The notes under the pieces: model-generated
Seen by the model: only the letters and a program-made list of their open reading frames with translations
Databases searched by the model: none
What the model was told of the DNA's origin: nothing
Translations under genes and position numbers: made by a program
Part shown: positions 21,694-33,969 of the stretch, one piece after another
Position numbering within the stretch: the first letter of the stretch is position 1
Layout: the number at the start of each line of letters is the position of its first letter
Source: Panulirus ornatus
Taxonomy: Eukaryota; Arthropoda; Malacostraca; Decapoda; Palinuridae
NCBI RefSeq assembly: GCF_036320965.1
Contig: NC_092250.1
Location: 15,591,600-15,655,599, forward strand
Length of the DNA: 64,000 nt
Reading direction: 5' to 3'

Positions 21694-22349
21694 GTAAGCG
21701 TGAATGAGGCAAATTTCCTAATAATTACGGTATCCCTGCCTCACTCTAACAGTTATTTCTATCGAAATATGAAATGAAAATAACGTCTATTGATGTAATT
21801 GATGAAAAAACGTCGCTTGAAATCGATATATTACAATATGAAAGAAGGAAGGTAGAAGTGGTAAGCGTGAATGTGAGGCAAATTTCCTAATAATTACGTT
21901 ATCCCTGCCTCACTCTACAGTTATTTCTATCGAAATATGAAATCAAAATAACGTTTATTGAGGCAAATGATGAAAAAAAACGTCGCTTGAATTCGATATA
22001 TTACAATATGAAAGAAGGTAGAAGTGGTAAGCGTGAATGAGGCAAATTTCCTAATAATTACGTTATCCCTGCCTCACTCTACAGTTACTTGTATCGAAAT
22101 ATGAAATCAAAATAACGTTTAATGATGCAAATGATGAAAAAAACGTCGCTTGAATTCAATATATTACAATATGAAAGAAGGAAGGTAGAAATGGTAAGCG
22201 TGAATGACGCAAATTTCCTAATAATTACGTTATCCCTGCCTCACTCTAACAGTTACTTCTATCGAAATATGAAATCAAAATAACGTTCATTTAGGCAATT
22301 GATGAAAAAAACGTCGCTTGAAATCGATCTATTACAATATGAAAGAAGG
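21694..22349. repeat. Tandem repeat, 4 units of about 167 bp
   Basis: Units start with gtaagcgtgaatg at 21694, 21861, 22027 and 22194. Each contains aaatttcctaataattacg, tatccctgcctcactct, atcgaaatatgaaat, aaaacgtcgcttga and attacaatatgaaagaagg. Units differ by point changes and 1-4 bp indels. Monomer length and AT-richness are satellite-like, but only four units are present. Confidence 0.95.
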
Positions 22350-22699
22350 GCCATGCAAGCGGTGTCATATTTGAAAGTGATGTTTTCCCGCGTATCGACA
22401 TTAAATGCTACTTCTGGGATATATGGTTTCCCACTCGACATCAAATGTATCTATCATTAAACATCAAATTCATCTATCATTAAACGGAAGGCTTTATATA
22501 TATCCAGTTCGCACAATACAGTGCGCAGCCCATCCACTCCCGTGGACATTTAAAAAAATGAAAGTCAGCATCCCAGAACATCCAACGAATTTTTTTTTTT
22601 TTTTTGGGGGGGGGGAGAATTTAAAGCCATGGAATCAGTAGCTTAGGCCATTTTAAGACCCTTTTCTCCTATGCCATTCATCCCGAAATGACCGCATTC

Positions 22700-23010
22700 C
22701 CAGGAAATTACGAGACTTCTGTTCGTAAATATTTTGACATGGCGCGTATCCCACAGAGCTCTCGCGCGCGTGCGTGTGTGTTCGTACGCTGGTTGGTTGC
22801 TGGGCTGGGCTGCTAACGCATGCGTACTCGGTCTCTGGGCATCAACTGGCCTGTACGAATTTGGATCCACCAATCACAGCTCGGTCGAGGCTCTCTCAGC
22901 AGCAGCAAAGAGCCCCCGCGCTCGATTTTGAAAGTCTCCTCCAAATACGTTGGGCGGCCATGGTCTTCCCGCTGCTTGGAGACCCACGGGAGATTTCGTG
23001 ATCAAATATA
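22700..23010 (+). promoter_or_regulatory. GC/CpG-rich block with CCAAT, possible promoter or exon
   Basis: A CpG-dense stretch stands out from AT-rich surroundings (ctctcgcgcgcgtgcgtgtg, ctcggtcgaggctct). It contains ccaatcaca at about 22870 and an in-frame ATG at 22960 opening only 14 codons in one frame. Three overlapping 63-76 codon frames exist but none shows a domain. It could be a promoter or first exon of an unannotated gene, or part of an old repeat. No TATA box at a fitting distance is evident. Confidence 0.2.
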
Positions 23011-23084
23011 ACGGTCGAGGAAAATGGGATTATATATTTTTTTTCCTTTATTTCTCAAGGCACAGAATCCTCCCTGGTGAAGTG

Positions 23085-23850
23085 AACGGTGTGAAGTGTA
23101 CCCAGCCTTTACCTACTGAAGTGGGGGATGTGTATACTTATTAAAGGAAATGTTGTGAAGTGTACCCAGCCTTTACCTACTGAAGTGGGGGATGTGTATA
23201 CTTATTAAAGGAAATGGTGTGAAGTGTACCCAGCCTTTACCTACTGAAGTGGGGGATGTGTATACTTATTAAAGGAAATGGTGTGAAGTGTACCCAGCCT
23301 TTACCTACTGAAGTGAAGTGGGAGATGTGTATACTTATTAAAGGAAATGTTGTGAAGTGTACCCAGCCTTTACCTACTGAAATGAAGTGGGAGATGTGTA
23401 TACTTATTAAAGGAAATGTTGTGAAGTGTACCCAGCCTTTACCTACTGAAATGAAGCGGGAGATGTGTATACCTATTAAAGGAAATGTTGTGAAGTGTAC
23501 CCAGCCTTTACCTACTGAAATGAAGTGGGAGATGTATATACTTATTAAAGGAAATGTTGTGAAAATTTACCTACTGAAATGAAGTGGGAGATGTGTATAC
23601 TTATTAAAGGAAATTGTGTGAAGTGTACCCAGCCTTTACCTACTGAAATGAAGTGGGAGATGTGTATACCTATTAAAGTGAATTGTGTGAAGTGTAACCA
23701 GCCTTTACCGACTGAAATGAAGTGGGAGATGTGTATACTAAATACAGTGAATTGTGTGAAGTGTACCTAGCCTTTACCTAGTGAAGTGAAGTGGGAGATG
23801 CGTATACTTATTAAAGTGAATTGTGTGAAGTGTAACCAGTCTCTCACTTA
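23085..23850. repeat. Tandem repeat, 64-bp then 70-bp units
   Basis: About 12 units containing gtgaagtgtacccagccttt, acctactga and gatgtgtatacttattaaag. The first units are 64 bp (gtgaag at 23091, 23155, 23219). Later ones gain 6 bp (aatgaagtg inserted). One unit near 23560 has lost acccagcctt. Plus-strand frames through this array are repeat translations, not genes. Confidence 0.95.
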
Positions 23851-24199
23851 AATATGCTGATAAATATATTTAATTCTGGGGCAGGATGAGTTATTCCTCA
23901 GTGTGAGGAGAGGAAGAAGTGTAACAATCAACACGTGTCATCTTATTTCTGAAGGGAACCAATGGTGCACATGTGGAAGTGTACAGGAAATCTAAAATAT
24001 TCTCGGTTAATCACTGGTTTCTATACGGTCTGTGAACCTGTCTCCCAATACGAGTGGTCGACTGGTGCACCTTCTGTTCGCCAGTGACGGGAAAAAACGG
24101 GAGAGGAACTACGAGAAAGAGGCCGTGTCCTCAAAAGTGATATCTAGGTGTTTTGAAGGCACTGAGAAGCAGTCGAAAAAAAAAGTTTTACGTAATTCC

Positions 24200-24560
24200 T
24201 CTCGTGGAATCTGTTGCCCCGTAACAGAATCCGTTGCCCCGTTAACCGAATCCGTAGCCCCCGTAAACCGAATCCGTTGCCCCATTAACCAAATCTGTTG
24301 CCCCGTAAAAAAATCCGTTGCCCCGTAAACAGAATCCGTTGCCCCGTTAACAGAATCCGTTGCCCCCGTAAACCGAATCCGTTGCCCCGTAAACCGAATC
24401 CGTTGCCCCCGTAAACCGAATCCGTTGCCCCGTAAACCGAATCCGTAGCCCCCGTAAACCGAATAAGTTGCCTCGTTAACCGAATCCGTTGCCTCGTAAA
24501 CCGAATCCGTTGCCCCTTAAACCGAATCCGTTGCCCCGTAAACAGAATCCGTTGCCCCGA
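24200..24560. repeat. Minisatellite, about 20-bp unit
   Basis: About 18 copies of a unit close to ccgttgccccgtaaaccgaat with cc/ccc and aac/taac variants. Unique sequence on both sides. Confidence 0.95.
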
Positions 24561-24779
24561 GAAATGAGCATCCTACAACAGCCTGGTGAACCACGGATAC
24601 GACTCGACACCCCCCCCCCCCCCTTATAATCAACCGCCCCGAGAATTTCGTTGACCCCCCTCCAAAAAAAAAACCTCTAAGAATATCCAGGATTTGAGGA
24701 GGGGACATAAAGGAGTGAGTGAAATTGGCCTAGCTTGATCGTTAGGCAGTTCAGCGAGAGGAGACTCCAACGCCAGGGA

Positions 24780-25950
24780 GGAGGAGGAGGAGGAGGAGGA
24801 AGACCACGGCAACGCCTCCTCTTACGTTAATTAGGGTAAGTACACCTGTTTATAAGTTCCAATTGGTTACTTTATGTCCTAATTAGGTTAAATTAGGTGT
24901 GGTTAGGTTACGTTAGATATGACTGGGTTGAAAGCGTCTCGGTGGTCATCGATGGGCTTTTGAACGATTCTGGCCTTTATATTCCCCTCGCAAATCATTA
25001 TTTTGGGATTTTTTTTCTCTCAAATGACTAAAACCAAACCCTGGTTTTCAATTTCGTTAACTCTGGGATATCCCAAAAGGGAGTGGCCATACTTTTTTTT
25101 TTTCTTTTAAGTGATTCGGTGGTTCTAGGGTGGAAATGAAGGTCGGAATCGTGCCAAAAGACATCCAAATAAAACACCAACGGAAGAACATATAATGTTA
25201 AACGAGCGGACGTTAAACGGGTATTTTAACTATATTCTCACATAACTAACTCCATTGTACCGTTAAACGGTCTGTTAACTATATTCTCACCTAACAAACT
25301 CCATTGTACCGTTAAACGGGGCGGCCGTTATATTACAATTACTCGCCAAATATATCAAGTAGGACTAGACATTTCTACATTTGTCCTTCCAGACAAGATA
25401 TTAACCTAGAAAATCAACTTGTGGATGTTAATGGAAGAATATATATGCCTCGTTCGACCCCATACCATACCACGGCCATTACCCTACCTTTCGAAAGCCT
25501 GAAGTGGGTCGTCTTATTCAGGCCGTTATTACAACTTCATGGTTCATTTCGTGACACCTTCGCTAACCTGTCGATGCAGTAATTATCCATGTAAGTCTAC
25601 GTCCTGCTATAGAGCTGCCACACTGATTGTATCACTCAAAAAAATAAGGATTTCCGCCGTCAAACTTAGTCACTTTTCACAAAGGTAAATACGCCACCAT
25701 GACTGAGGTTCCTACGGGGGTAAAATATATATTTTGCTCGAGAAACAATGATGAATTTCCTTATACATTTGCTCACGGAAAGTGAAGAAATACAAGACTT
25801 TATTCATTAAGAAATTTCATGATAATAACGAATAACAAAGTTATTTGACGAAGAATTGCAAGCAACAAACTTTAGGCCCGTAATTATCGCTTTTAGACTC
25901 GAAAAAGTATGTGTTAAGGATGAGAATCATAATGCTACAGACAATTCTGA
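24780..25950. other. Spacer with small direct repeat
   Basis: No gene recognised. A (GAG)n tract lies at 24779-24800. Sequence around 25205-25320 is a two-to-three-fold direct repeat of about 60 bp containing tatattctcac, aactccattgtaccgttaaa and cgg. A TTAGG-like word series (ggttaggttacgttag) near 24900 is too short to be telomeric. Confidence 0.6.
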
Positions 25951-26360
25951 TATGTTGATATAGAGCCTCTTTTATGTAATGACGTATTCAATTGAGTTCC
26001 ATCCAAAATTTCGTATGGCCGGCAGCACGATCTGGCGCCATTTCTGAGACAACTCGTACAGCACAGAATAATCCCATGCTTGAATAGCTGCTTATTCACG
26101 ATTCTTTTTTTGTTGCTATTGTTGTTGTCTTATATATTTTACGTCGCCCGAAAAGTTCGTAAAGTTCACTTCCGATATATCAATGTAGAGCTTTTATGTA
26201 GGTGCCATCCAAAACTTCGTATGGCCGGCAGCACGATCTGGTGCCACTTCTGATTTAACTCGTACAGCACAGAATGATAATTCTTATGCTTAAATAGCTG
26301 CTTATTAATTTTTTTTATTTTCGTTGTCTGTTATATTGTACACTGCACAAAAGTGCGTTA
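25950..26360. repeat. Tandem duplication of about 200 bp
   Basis: The block around 25960-26155 and the block around 26172-26360 share cttcgtatggccggcagcac/tttcgtatggccggcagcac, gatctgg, cgtacagcacagaat, atgctt and aatagctgcttatt in the same order and spacing, with about 15 percent divergence by eye. No coding frame is conserved between them. Confidence 0.85.
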
Positions 26361-26459
26361 CGGTGAAGTTCCCATAACACATTCCTATAAGAAGTTAAAA
26401 ACGATATTGTGCATCACGTTTTAACATCCAAATTTATGTTCCTTTTTTGTAACATATTT

Positions 26460-26490
<31 letters not shown>

Positions 26491-26491
<1 letters not shown>

Positions 26492-26597
26492 CCAAAAGAA
26501 GGAACAGAGAAGGGGGCCAGGTGAGGGTATTCCCTCAAAGGCCCAGTCCTCTGTTCTTAACGCTACCTCGCTATCGCGGGAAATGGCGAATAGTATG

Positions 26598-26629
<32 letters not shown>
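26491..26629 (+). mobile_element. Composite LINE-derivative, 3' half
   Basis: After a T run (26462-26490): ccaaaagaaggaacagagaa, gggggccaggtgagg, ccctcaaaggcccagtcctc, cgctacctcgctatcgcggg, aaatggcgaatagtatg and an A tail to about 26629. The 5' head present at 45.0 and 62.4 kb is missing. Confidence 0.85.
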
Positions 26630-26631
<2 letters not shown>

Positions 26632-27204
26632 CCACAACAGAATTCGTGGTGTACATAAATAAGAATCTGTTGACCTTCGTTGATGGGGCTGTAGGTGTGA
26701 GATACCGTAAATATTTGTGGGACTCCCATCCCCATGAACCTTATACTTTACCAAAGGTTTAAGATATGGTTACAGAATCCACAGGTTTAGATGGTGATTT
26801 GATATTTTCAGAATCCATAGCGTCTGAGGATTTCGCCCTTTTTTTTTTATTTTCATTATTTTTACGTAGTAATTATCTGTCAAAAGCTTCAATTATGTCG
26901 AGGGCAACTTCACAAGACTACCCTAAGTCGTTTTGGGATGATGGCTAGACATTAGTAAGATAGGAACCTTGCACCATCAGCCTTGCTTTGTGTCCAGAGA
27001 AAAGAAAGAGATGCGTTTTATTTTTTTTTAACTGTTCGTAAAGTGATTAAGAGGAAGGGGCGTAGGACTAGTAAGAGGAGCATCGGTGTGTGTGTGTCTG
27101 TGTGAAGGGATGGTTAAAAGAGTCATCCAAGGTGGAGTTACGAGAAGAAAAGGGAACTAGAGAGAGAGTTTGGCTTTGTTGATGGGAAAGACGACAGCTG
27201 CTTC

Positions 27205-27334
27205 CCTTTAGTTCAACAAATGTTCAAATGGCGTAACATGAATTGCTACACTGGTTCCATAAATTTGTTTAGACTCTTAGGTGTTTTGTATGCCAGGGAA
27301 TGTCATTTCATCTGAACATTTGTTGAACTAAAGG
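27205..27334. repeat. 26-bp inverted repeat, 78-bp spacer
   Basis: cctttagttcaacaaatgtt continuing caaatg at 27205-27230 is the reverse complement of 27309-27334 with one mismatch. It might be the core of a small MITE or a hairpin. No target duplication was identified. Confidence 0.8.
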
Positions 27335-27389
27335 TCAGACGCAAATTCTGCCAGCGAATGCAGACTTTTTGAGACATGTGACACTTGAG

Positions 27390-27915
27390 TTCTTCGATAT
27401 GTTTTGGCACAGCTGTCCCTACATGAAGCTGTTGTGTTTGGCCCAGCTGCCCCACATGAAGCTGTTGTGTTTGGCACAGCTGCCCCACATGAAGCTGTTG
27501 CGTTTGGCACAGCTGTCCCTACATGAAGCTGTTGTGTTTGGCACAGCTGTCCCTACATGAAGCTGTTGTGTTTGGCACAGCTGTCCCTACATGAAGCTGT
27601 TGTGTTTGGCACAGCTGTCCCTACATGAAGCTGTTGTGTTTGGCACAGCTGTCCCTACATGAAGCTGTTGTGTTTGGCACAGCTGTCCCACATGAAGTGT
27701 TGCGTTTGGCACAGCTGCCCCACATGAAGCTGTTGCGTTTGGCACAGCTGTCCCACATGAAGCTGTTGTGTTTGGCACAGCTGTCCCTACATGAAGCTGT
27801 TGTGTTTGGCACAGCTGTCCCACATGAAGTGTTGCGTTTGGCACAGCTGCCCCACATGAAGCTGTTGTGTTTGGCACAGCTGTCCCACATGAAGCTGTTG
27901 CGTTTGGCACCCAAC
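27390..27915. repeat. Minisatellite, 33-34-bp unit
   Basis: About 15 units containing acatgaagctgttgtgtttg and gcacagctgtccct. Within each unit agctgt and acagct are inverted, so each monomer can fold. Frames on either strand are repeat translations. Confidence 0.95.
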
Positions 27916-28404
27916 AGCTCCAAGAATTTTTGCAGCTGGAGCTGTTCAAGGGTCTGTCTTCCCCTTGTGAACCACACACACAAACAAACAGGTTATAGGA
28001 ATTCATTGGGGAAATCAAATGATACAAATTGAGGTTCATTTTTATTAAACACAAAAAAAAAAAATTTCAAAATACAGTTAATAACTGGGGGACACTACCA
28101 TGAAAAGATGGCAGTTATCACCTAACGAAGCAGTTGATGCTCATTCATGCCTACAACCAGTTAGCCACGAGAACATCTAATTAATCTTGGGCTTTTTATG
28201 TATTATTATCTCAAATAACTAACTATTTTACTAACAATGCGGAGGGAGAAAGTGGTAGGTAGGACATGCCTTCTTCTGATATCTTCTGTCGAAACCAGCG
28301 AATGTCATTGTGCGATTCACTCTGAAAAATACTCAATCAGTTCGTTTCTTTTTTTTTTGAACAATTTTTGACTCTTAGTTAATGCAACCATATACTATGA
28401 CTCC

Positions 28405-28477
<73 letters not shown>

Positions 28478-28586
28478 TATTGGCAAAACCTGTTTAGTTT
28501 TGAACCCTGAAAACTGATCAAAATTCGCGACGGAATCCAAACTGGAAGGCATTTTGCGGCTGGCAACGATGCACAGAAGACATGAA

Positions 28587-28622
<36 letters not shown>

Positions 28623-29278
28623 GGGGGAAAATAAAACAGGACATTGGAAAGCAATACTACATCACAGGCACTTGGTTTCAAAGGCCCAATCCCAAGGGGC
28701 GCGGCCCTTGGGAAGTGCACAGTAACACCACAGGCTGGAGAGGTTGGCTCGAGTGTGTGTGTCATCACAAATGACTTACACATCTGCAGTGTTAGGAACA
28801 ATTCAAGTGTGGAAATACGATCACCACTAATACAAACTGTCTATGCCTAATGAATGAAAAAAAAAAAAGGGATATTGTTACTTTCTAAATTAGTGTATTA
28901 CTTCTTTTTTTTTTTGTAATATCTAGATCACTAATGCCTTAAAGTGTGTGTGTCTATCTATCTATATGCCAATATACTTTGAGGAATAACCCAGAGCGTT
29001 GACCAAAAATCTCCAAAACTGTTGAGTTTACACCAGATGCCTAATGGATAAACACATGACCGGGTTATAATAAAAGTCTCACGCACAGTTAACTAAACTC
29101 CTAATCATTAACAGCTGACCAAAAGAGAGACAGAAAAAAAAACACATTATGATGCAACGAAAATTCCTAAATATTCTTATATCGCTATAGTTATAAGGGC
29201 GCGCCAGCATAGAGAGTTGTGTGTCCCTCCCCTCTTTTCCTTTTTTCGCTTCGTTCATTGGTTTTCCGTTCCTGACCT
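27916..29278. other. Spacer downstream of LNX, microsatellites only
   Basis: Contains (TA)n at 28409-28475 and (CA)n at about 28590-28620. No frame with a recognisable domain. It lies 3' of the LNX stop codon on the minus strand, so the right part may be 3' UTR. Confidence 0.6.
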
Positions 29279-29284
29279 TTTATT
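29279..29284 (-). promoter_or_regulatory. Possible LNX polyadenylation signal
   Basis: aataaa on the minus strand about 570 bp downstream of the LNX stop codon. It is a plausible poly(A) signal by position, but the hexamer is common in AT-rich DNA and nothing else supports it. Confidence 0.25.
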
Positions 29285-29856
29285 TACAAGAATGGAATTC
29301 GTAGGTACTGAAATGGTTGGGTTAGGTTAGCTTAGTCAATACTTCCCATCACCTCTGACCCCCACCCCATCCCCGTCTAAGAAATATGAGACTAGTTCTT
29401 CGTACAGAGGAACCCTTAAATATGAAATCACAGCTACTGTACTCGAAGGATCGGACTGGTGTACTCCTCCATGAAGACGGGAGTCATCTGCTAGCAAAAA
29501 GTGTGTCTGGTGCTGAATGTTTTATCCCTGGCGAGGTCGCTGGCTCCCTGCTGTGACCCCCCTGCACGTAGCATTGCCATGCACCTTAGGAACTGGCCTG
29601 GTGAAGCACATGAACTCGGCCCCGAAAGCTGGTGGGCTTGTGGGGGTACGGCCTTTAGTACTGGATGCATCGCCCTCCTGAGAAATGGAAATAACGACTG
29701 AGGCTTATAAATAAAAAAGGGCCTCGTGGTCCAACGCTGGACCCCTAACCATGGCCTCGGCCCCTTCCAGGACCTCTTCGCTTCGAAATGCTAAAAGGTG
29801 TGTGGTCGTCAGCATTTCTGGAAATGCCGGGACCCACCCTTTTGTTTTTTTTTCCT

Positions 29857-30339
29857 TCACAGTTCCGTCCCGAGCCACGACACCACCTCCAGATGTACCC
29901 TCTGTCCGGCCTGCTTCAGGAGGCTGACGGCGGAGGCGTGGCGGACTTGCTCCAGCGAGTGGCCATCCACGGAGAGGAGTCGGTCGCCACAGCGGAGCCT
30001 CCCGTTGACGGCAGCCGGGGAGGACTGGACCACGAAGAGGACGTGGATGGGTTCGGCGCCCCGCTGTGGGTCCGAACCGCCGACAATGCTGAAACCTAAG
30101 GAGGCGCCCGATGCCCGGTGGAGCACCACGCTCTTGGAGATGTGGAGGGAGCGCGGCAGCTTCTGCCAGTAGAGCCAAGATGGGACGAAGTTCGCAGAGC
30201 CTAGGGATGTCTCGGGCCCATCTAGGAGAGAGAGGGTGACGCCTGCCAGCTCCGCCGTGGCCTTCAGCAGCGCCACCGCTTGACCGTGGGTCAGACCCAA
30301 GAGGGACTGTCCATTGACCGACAGCAAGACGTCGCCCTT
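29857..30339 (-). CDS. LNX: LNX last exon: end of PDZ3, PDZ4, stop
   Basis: 483 nt, acceptor ctcctctcaacag. Encodes KGDVLLSVNGQSLLGLTHGQ, the inter-PDZ segment PSWLYWQKLPRSL, then PDZ4 (SLGFSIVGGSDPQRG, CGDRLLSVDGHSL) and EVVSWLGTEL followed by TGA at 29857-29859. The frame stops at the position where vertebrate LNX proteins end, which supports this as the authentic C-terminus. Confidence 0.88.
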   Translation of the reverse strand, partial: KGDVLLSVNGQSLLGLTHGQAVALLKATAELAGVTLSLLDGPETSLGSANFVPSWLYWQKLPRSLHISKSVVLHRASGASLGFSIVGGSDPQRGAEPIHVLFVVQSSPAAVNGRLRCGDRLLSVDGHSLEQVRHASAVSLLKQAGQRVHLEVVSWLGTEL

Positions 30340-33300
30340 CTGTTGAGAGGAGAAACACCATTGCCTTACACTGACCTGACGGAACTACCCCCACCACCAC
30401 TTCCAATCATGCTGTGGATCTGGCAGTGTTCACAGTCTACGAAACTACCACCACCACCACTTCCAATCATGCTGTGGATCTGGCAGTGTTCACAATCTAC
30501 GAAAACAATGTGTGGTGAATATTCAAAACATATTCATTATGCTGTATTGCACATCTGACACGATGAATGAAAGCAGACTGACTACAAGGGGAGAGGACTT
30601 GTGAGACAAATCCCAGGGGATCATCACCAGTCACTTTCTCCATCCTGGATTAAAAGTCCTGGGGCCGTATGCAGAAAAATTCTTAGATTTCTGCTTATTT
30701 TCATGCTTAGTTGAGCAAGTGACTTCAGTGCCACACAGAAAAGGACTAAACACGATGCTTAGCAAAACTCAAGCATAATATTTAAGAAGTCTGAAATGAA
30801 GTTTGGGTCAAAATTTGTCGTCTGCTAAACATATACTTAAGCGTAGGGCAGCTTTCAGAAACATGCTTAGCAAAATTCTTTAAGTTAAGTAAAATTCTTT
30901 GGGGTTAAGCATACTTAAACATTCTAAGAAGTTTTCTGCATACGGTCTCTGGTAGCTTAGTACAGTAACTGGCTATAGAGTGACATAGAGAAGAGAATGT
31001 GATGTTGATGACGCAAGACATACTAATGGTTAGTTTGGTGAACAGATTCACATCTTAATCTGAATGTAAGAAGGGAATAGCCCTAAAAATCGAACACTAC
31101 ATTACGTGGAACAACGCAATATTAAACACGGGAAATATTTGCCTAAGTTTAAACGAGTTTACATGAGATAGTCAGAACAACGTAATTGTAAACATGGGAA
31201 ATATTTGCCTAAGTTTAAACTAGTTTACATAAGATAGTCAGAACAAAGTAATTGTAAACATGGGAAATATTTGCCTAAGTTTAAACGAGTTTACATGAGA
31301 TAGTCAAGACACTGACAACAAAAGGCCTGATTGACCCACGACTGGGTTGTCTGGTTAAAAAAAAAAAAAAGGAGTTTAAGTCGACAAGAAAATGAAATTC
31401 CACTCAGCAGTTTTATAAGCTATCACCGACTCCCAGCTGCTGCACATTGGCCTTTTAGTGTCCCCGTTAATGCCGTCGTTCATACACTCTATTTCTGGCG
31501 TTTTTTCTCAGACCATACCAGAATTTATAAAGTATTTGTTTATAAAACTTTTGAAGGTATTTAATAGTCTTAGCATTCACTACGTCTGACGGCAACTTAT
31601 TCGTGTGCTCAACCCAACTTTAGAAAATGTATTTCCCCACGTCCCTACTGTATCTATTAGCTCTGAGGTTCATTCCATTTTCCTGGTAACCGCATTATCT
31701 CGTATTTTAAAAAGATCTTCGTGATTTACTTTATCGAATTTGTTCAGAATGTTGAACGCTTGGATTAAGTCACCACGAAGTCTATGTTTTTTTTTTTTTT
31801 TTTTTAAGGGAGAAGAGATCCAATCGTTCAAGCCTCTGTTCGTATGCCAGATTTCTAAAGAGATGGGATCAATTTTGTTGCGCGTCTTTGTATTTGCACT
31901 TTCTTCTTTCTCGTCTTGTTATCGTTTGAGGACCGAAATTTCACTGCATATTCATGGCGAGGTCTTACTCGAGAATCAAAGGGTGAAAATTGATCCTGGT
32001 GCCTTTTAATCTATGTTCCTGGTTATGAAACCTAACATTGGGTTGCCTTTTTTTTTACTTGCTGCTTGACACTGTCTAGTGCACTTCAAATTGTGGCTAA
32101 TGACAACTCCAGGATCCTTTTCTTCATTTACTTTAGTTAGTGAATTTCCTAATAGTTTGGAGTTGTAATGCACATTCTTGTCTCCAAAGTGCATAATTTT
32201 ACACTTGTCTAAATTAAACTTCTTTTGCCATCTATCCGACCACTCTGCTTTAAGATCTCTTTGAATCATTTCGCAGTTCAGCCTGTTTACAGCTCTACAT
32301 CCTAGTTTAGTATCATTAGCAGGTTTGGAGATCTTAGATATGAGACCGAGTTCTAAGTTCTTAGTGTGTATTATGAAAAGAATTGGGCCTAGGAGCGACC
32401 CCTGTGGCACACCACGCGTTACGTCCAGCCAATCTGAGGCTTCGCCGTTCAATACCACACGCTGCCTTCTTCCGGTGAGCCAGTCTCTGATCCATGTACA
32501 TAGTTTTCTTCACCAATTCCGTGCGCTTTGAGTTTATGTAAAAGTCTCTTGTGAGGTACTTTATCGAAAGCCCTTTGGAATTCTAAATATACTACATCAG
32601 ACGGCACTTTTTCGTCTTAATTCTGATAACATTAAAAAAATTCCAACAAATTCGTCAGGCAGGACCTTCGTGTCTAATGTTTTCAGAATTCACTCGCCTG
32701 TAATCTGGGACCAAGACTTTGTTGTCATCTATTTCAAAATCTAAATTCATCACTAATCAAATTGTGATCGCTGTTTGACAAACTCGCACCTCCTTCGCTA
32801 GAGGTAATTAAGTTTTATGTCACTGGTGAGGACAAGATTAAGAATGTTTTTTTTTACCTCCAGTTGGTTTTTGAAGTGACTGTTCTAAATAAAAGTTCTT
32901 AAATCAGTTCCGTTAAGTCTCGTTCCCTCTCGGTCACTTGTTAACGTCTTCCAGTTTATGTCTGGACTGCTGGAGTCTCCTACCATCATAACCTCTTTTT
33001 ACCGTTTACTAAAGTTATAATTTTATTGTCTAGCATCCTATCGTTGTCGTCTTTATTTGCTAAGGAGGTCTGTAAATAAAGCCGAGGCGTAGTTTACTTT
33101 TGAACTTGTTAATATAAAGAGAGATGTAATGTCAATATAAAGAGAGATGGGTGTGTGTGTTAGCTAATCTTAATAGCGTTTAGATTTTTTAGCGAAGTGG
33201 ATCTCAACTCCACCACCACCTACCCTGTACAAAGCGATCTTTCGTAAATAGTTTGTATCCGGGTATTGCTAACTCGGCGATGAAGTGTTTAATCTCAAAG

Positions 33301-33515
33301 TTGACCCACGTTCCTGAGTTCGCAATAATGTTTGGTCTTTCAGTAACTGAAGAGGATACAAGTGCATCGCGTTTCGTAATGATGCTCTGGGCACTGGTGG
33401 ATATCAAACTTATCTTCCTCTGAGGTGATTTCTGGACTGAAAAATTTTTGCTTTTTCTTTATTCTATTGTCGGTGTGCGAGTTTGTGTATTAAGACTGCT
33501 TGTGCATCATCATCA

Positions 33516-33561
<46 letters not shown>

Positions 33562-33902
33562 GGTTCTCCAACTGTTTTTTGGGTTCGCCTCCTTACTTCA
33601 GACCCTCCCCCTTGCACTGGGCCCTGCCAGCCTTGCTCCTCAAAAGCTACCCGGAGTGTTGACCAGTTGCTGTGCTAACCCGCTACTTAGACTGCCTGAG
33701 TAATAGATGCTTTCTCTCAGTCTCATGTCAATCTACTTTCAAAAGTAAATCTACTTTCAGATGAAGGCGTATAAGCGCAAACTACAGAAGCGTCCTTGTT
33801 TTCTATTCCATGTTGATGCCTTCATCTGCATACTACCTTTCGCTGATTTCTACTCCCATTATCAAATCCTTTCACCTCACAATTCGTCGTATCTTCATCT
33901 CC

Positions 33903-33969
<67 letters not shown>

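Noticed and set aside
24885..24915. Telomeric TTAGG repeat
   Set aside because: Only a few imperfect ggttag/attagg words occur, with no array.
29788..30172. Plus-strand frames of over 100 codons opposite the last LNX exon, and 34433-35488 opposite the PDZ2 exon
   Set aside because: They are antisense shadows of GC-rich exons. The minus frame shows four conserved PDZ domains and correct splicing, the plus frames show none.
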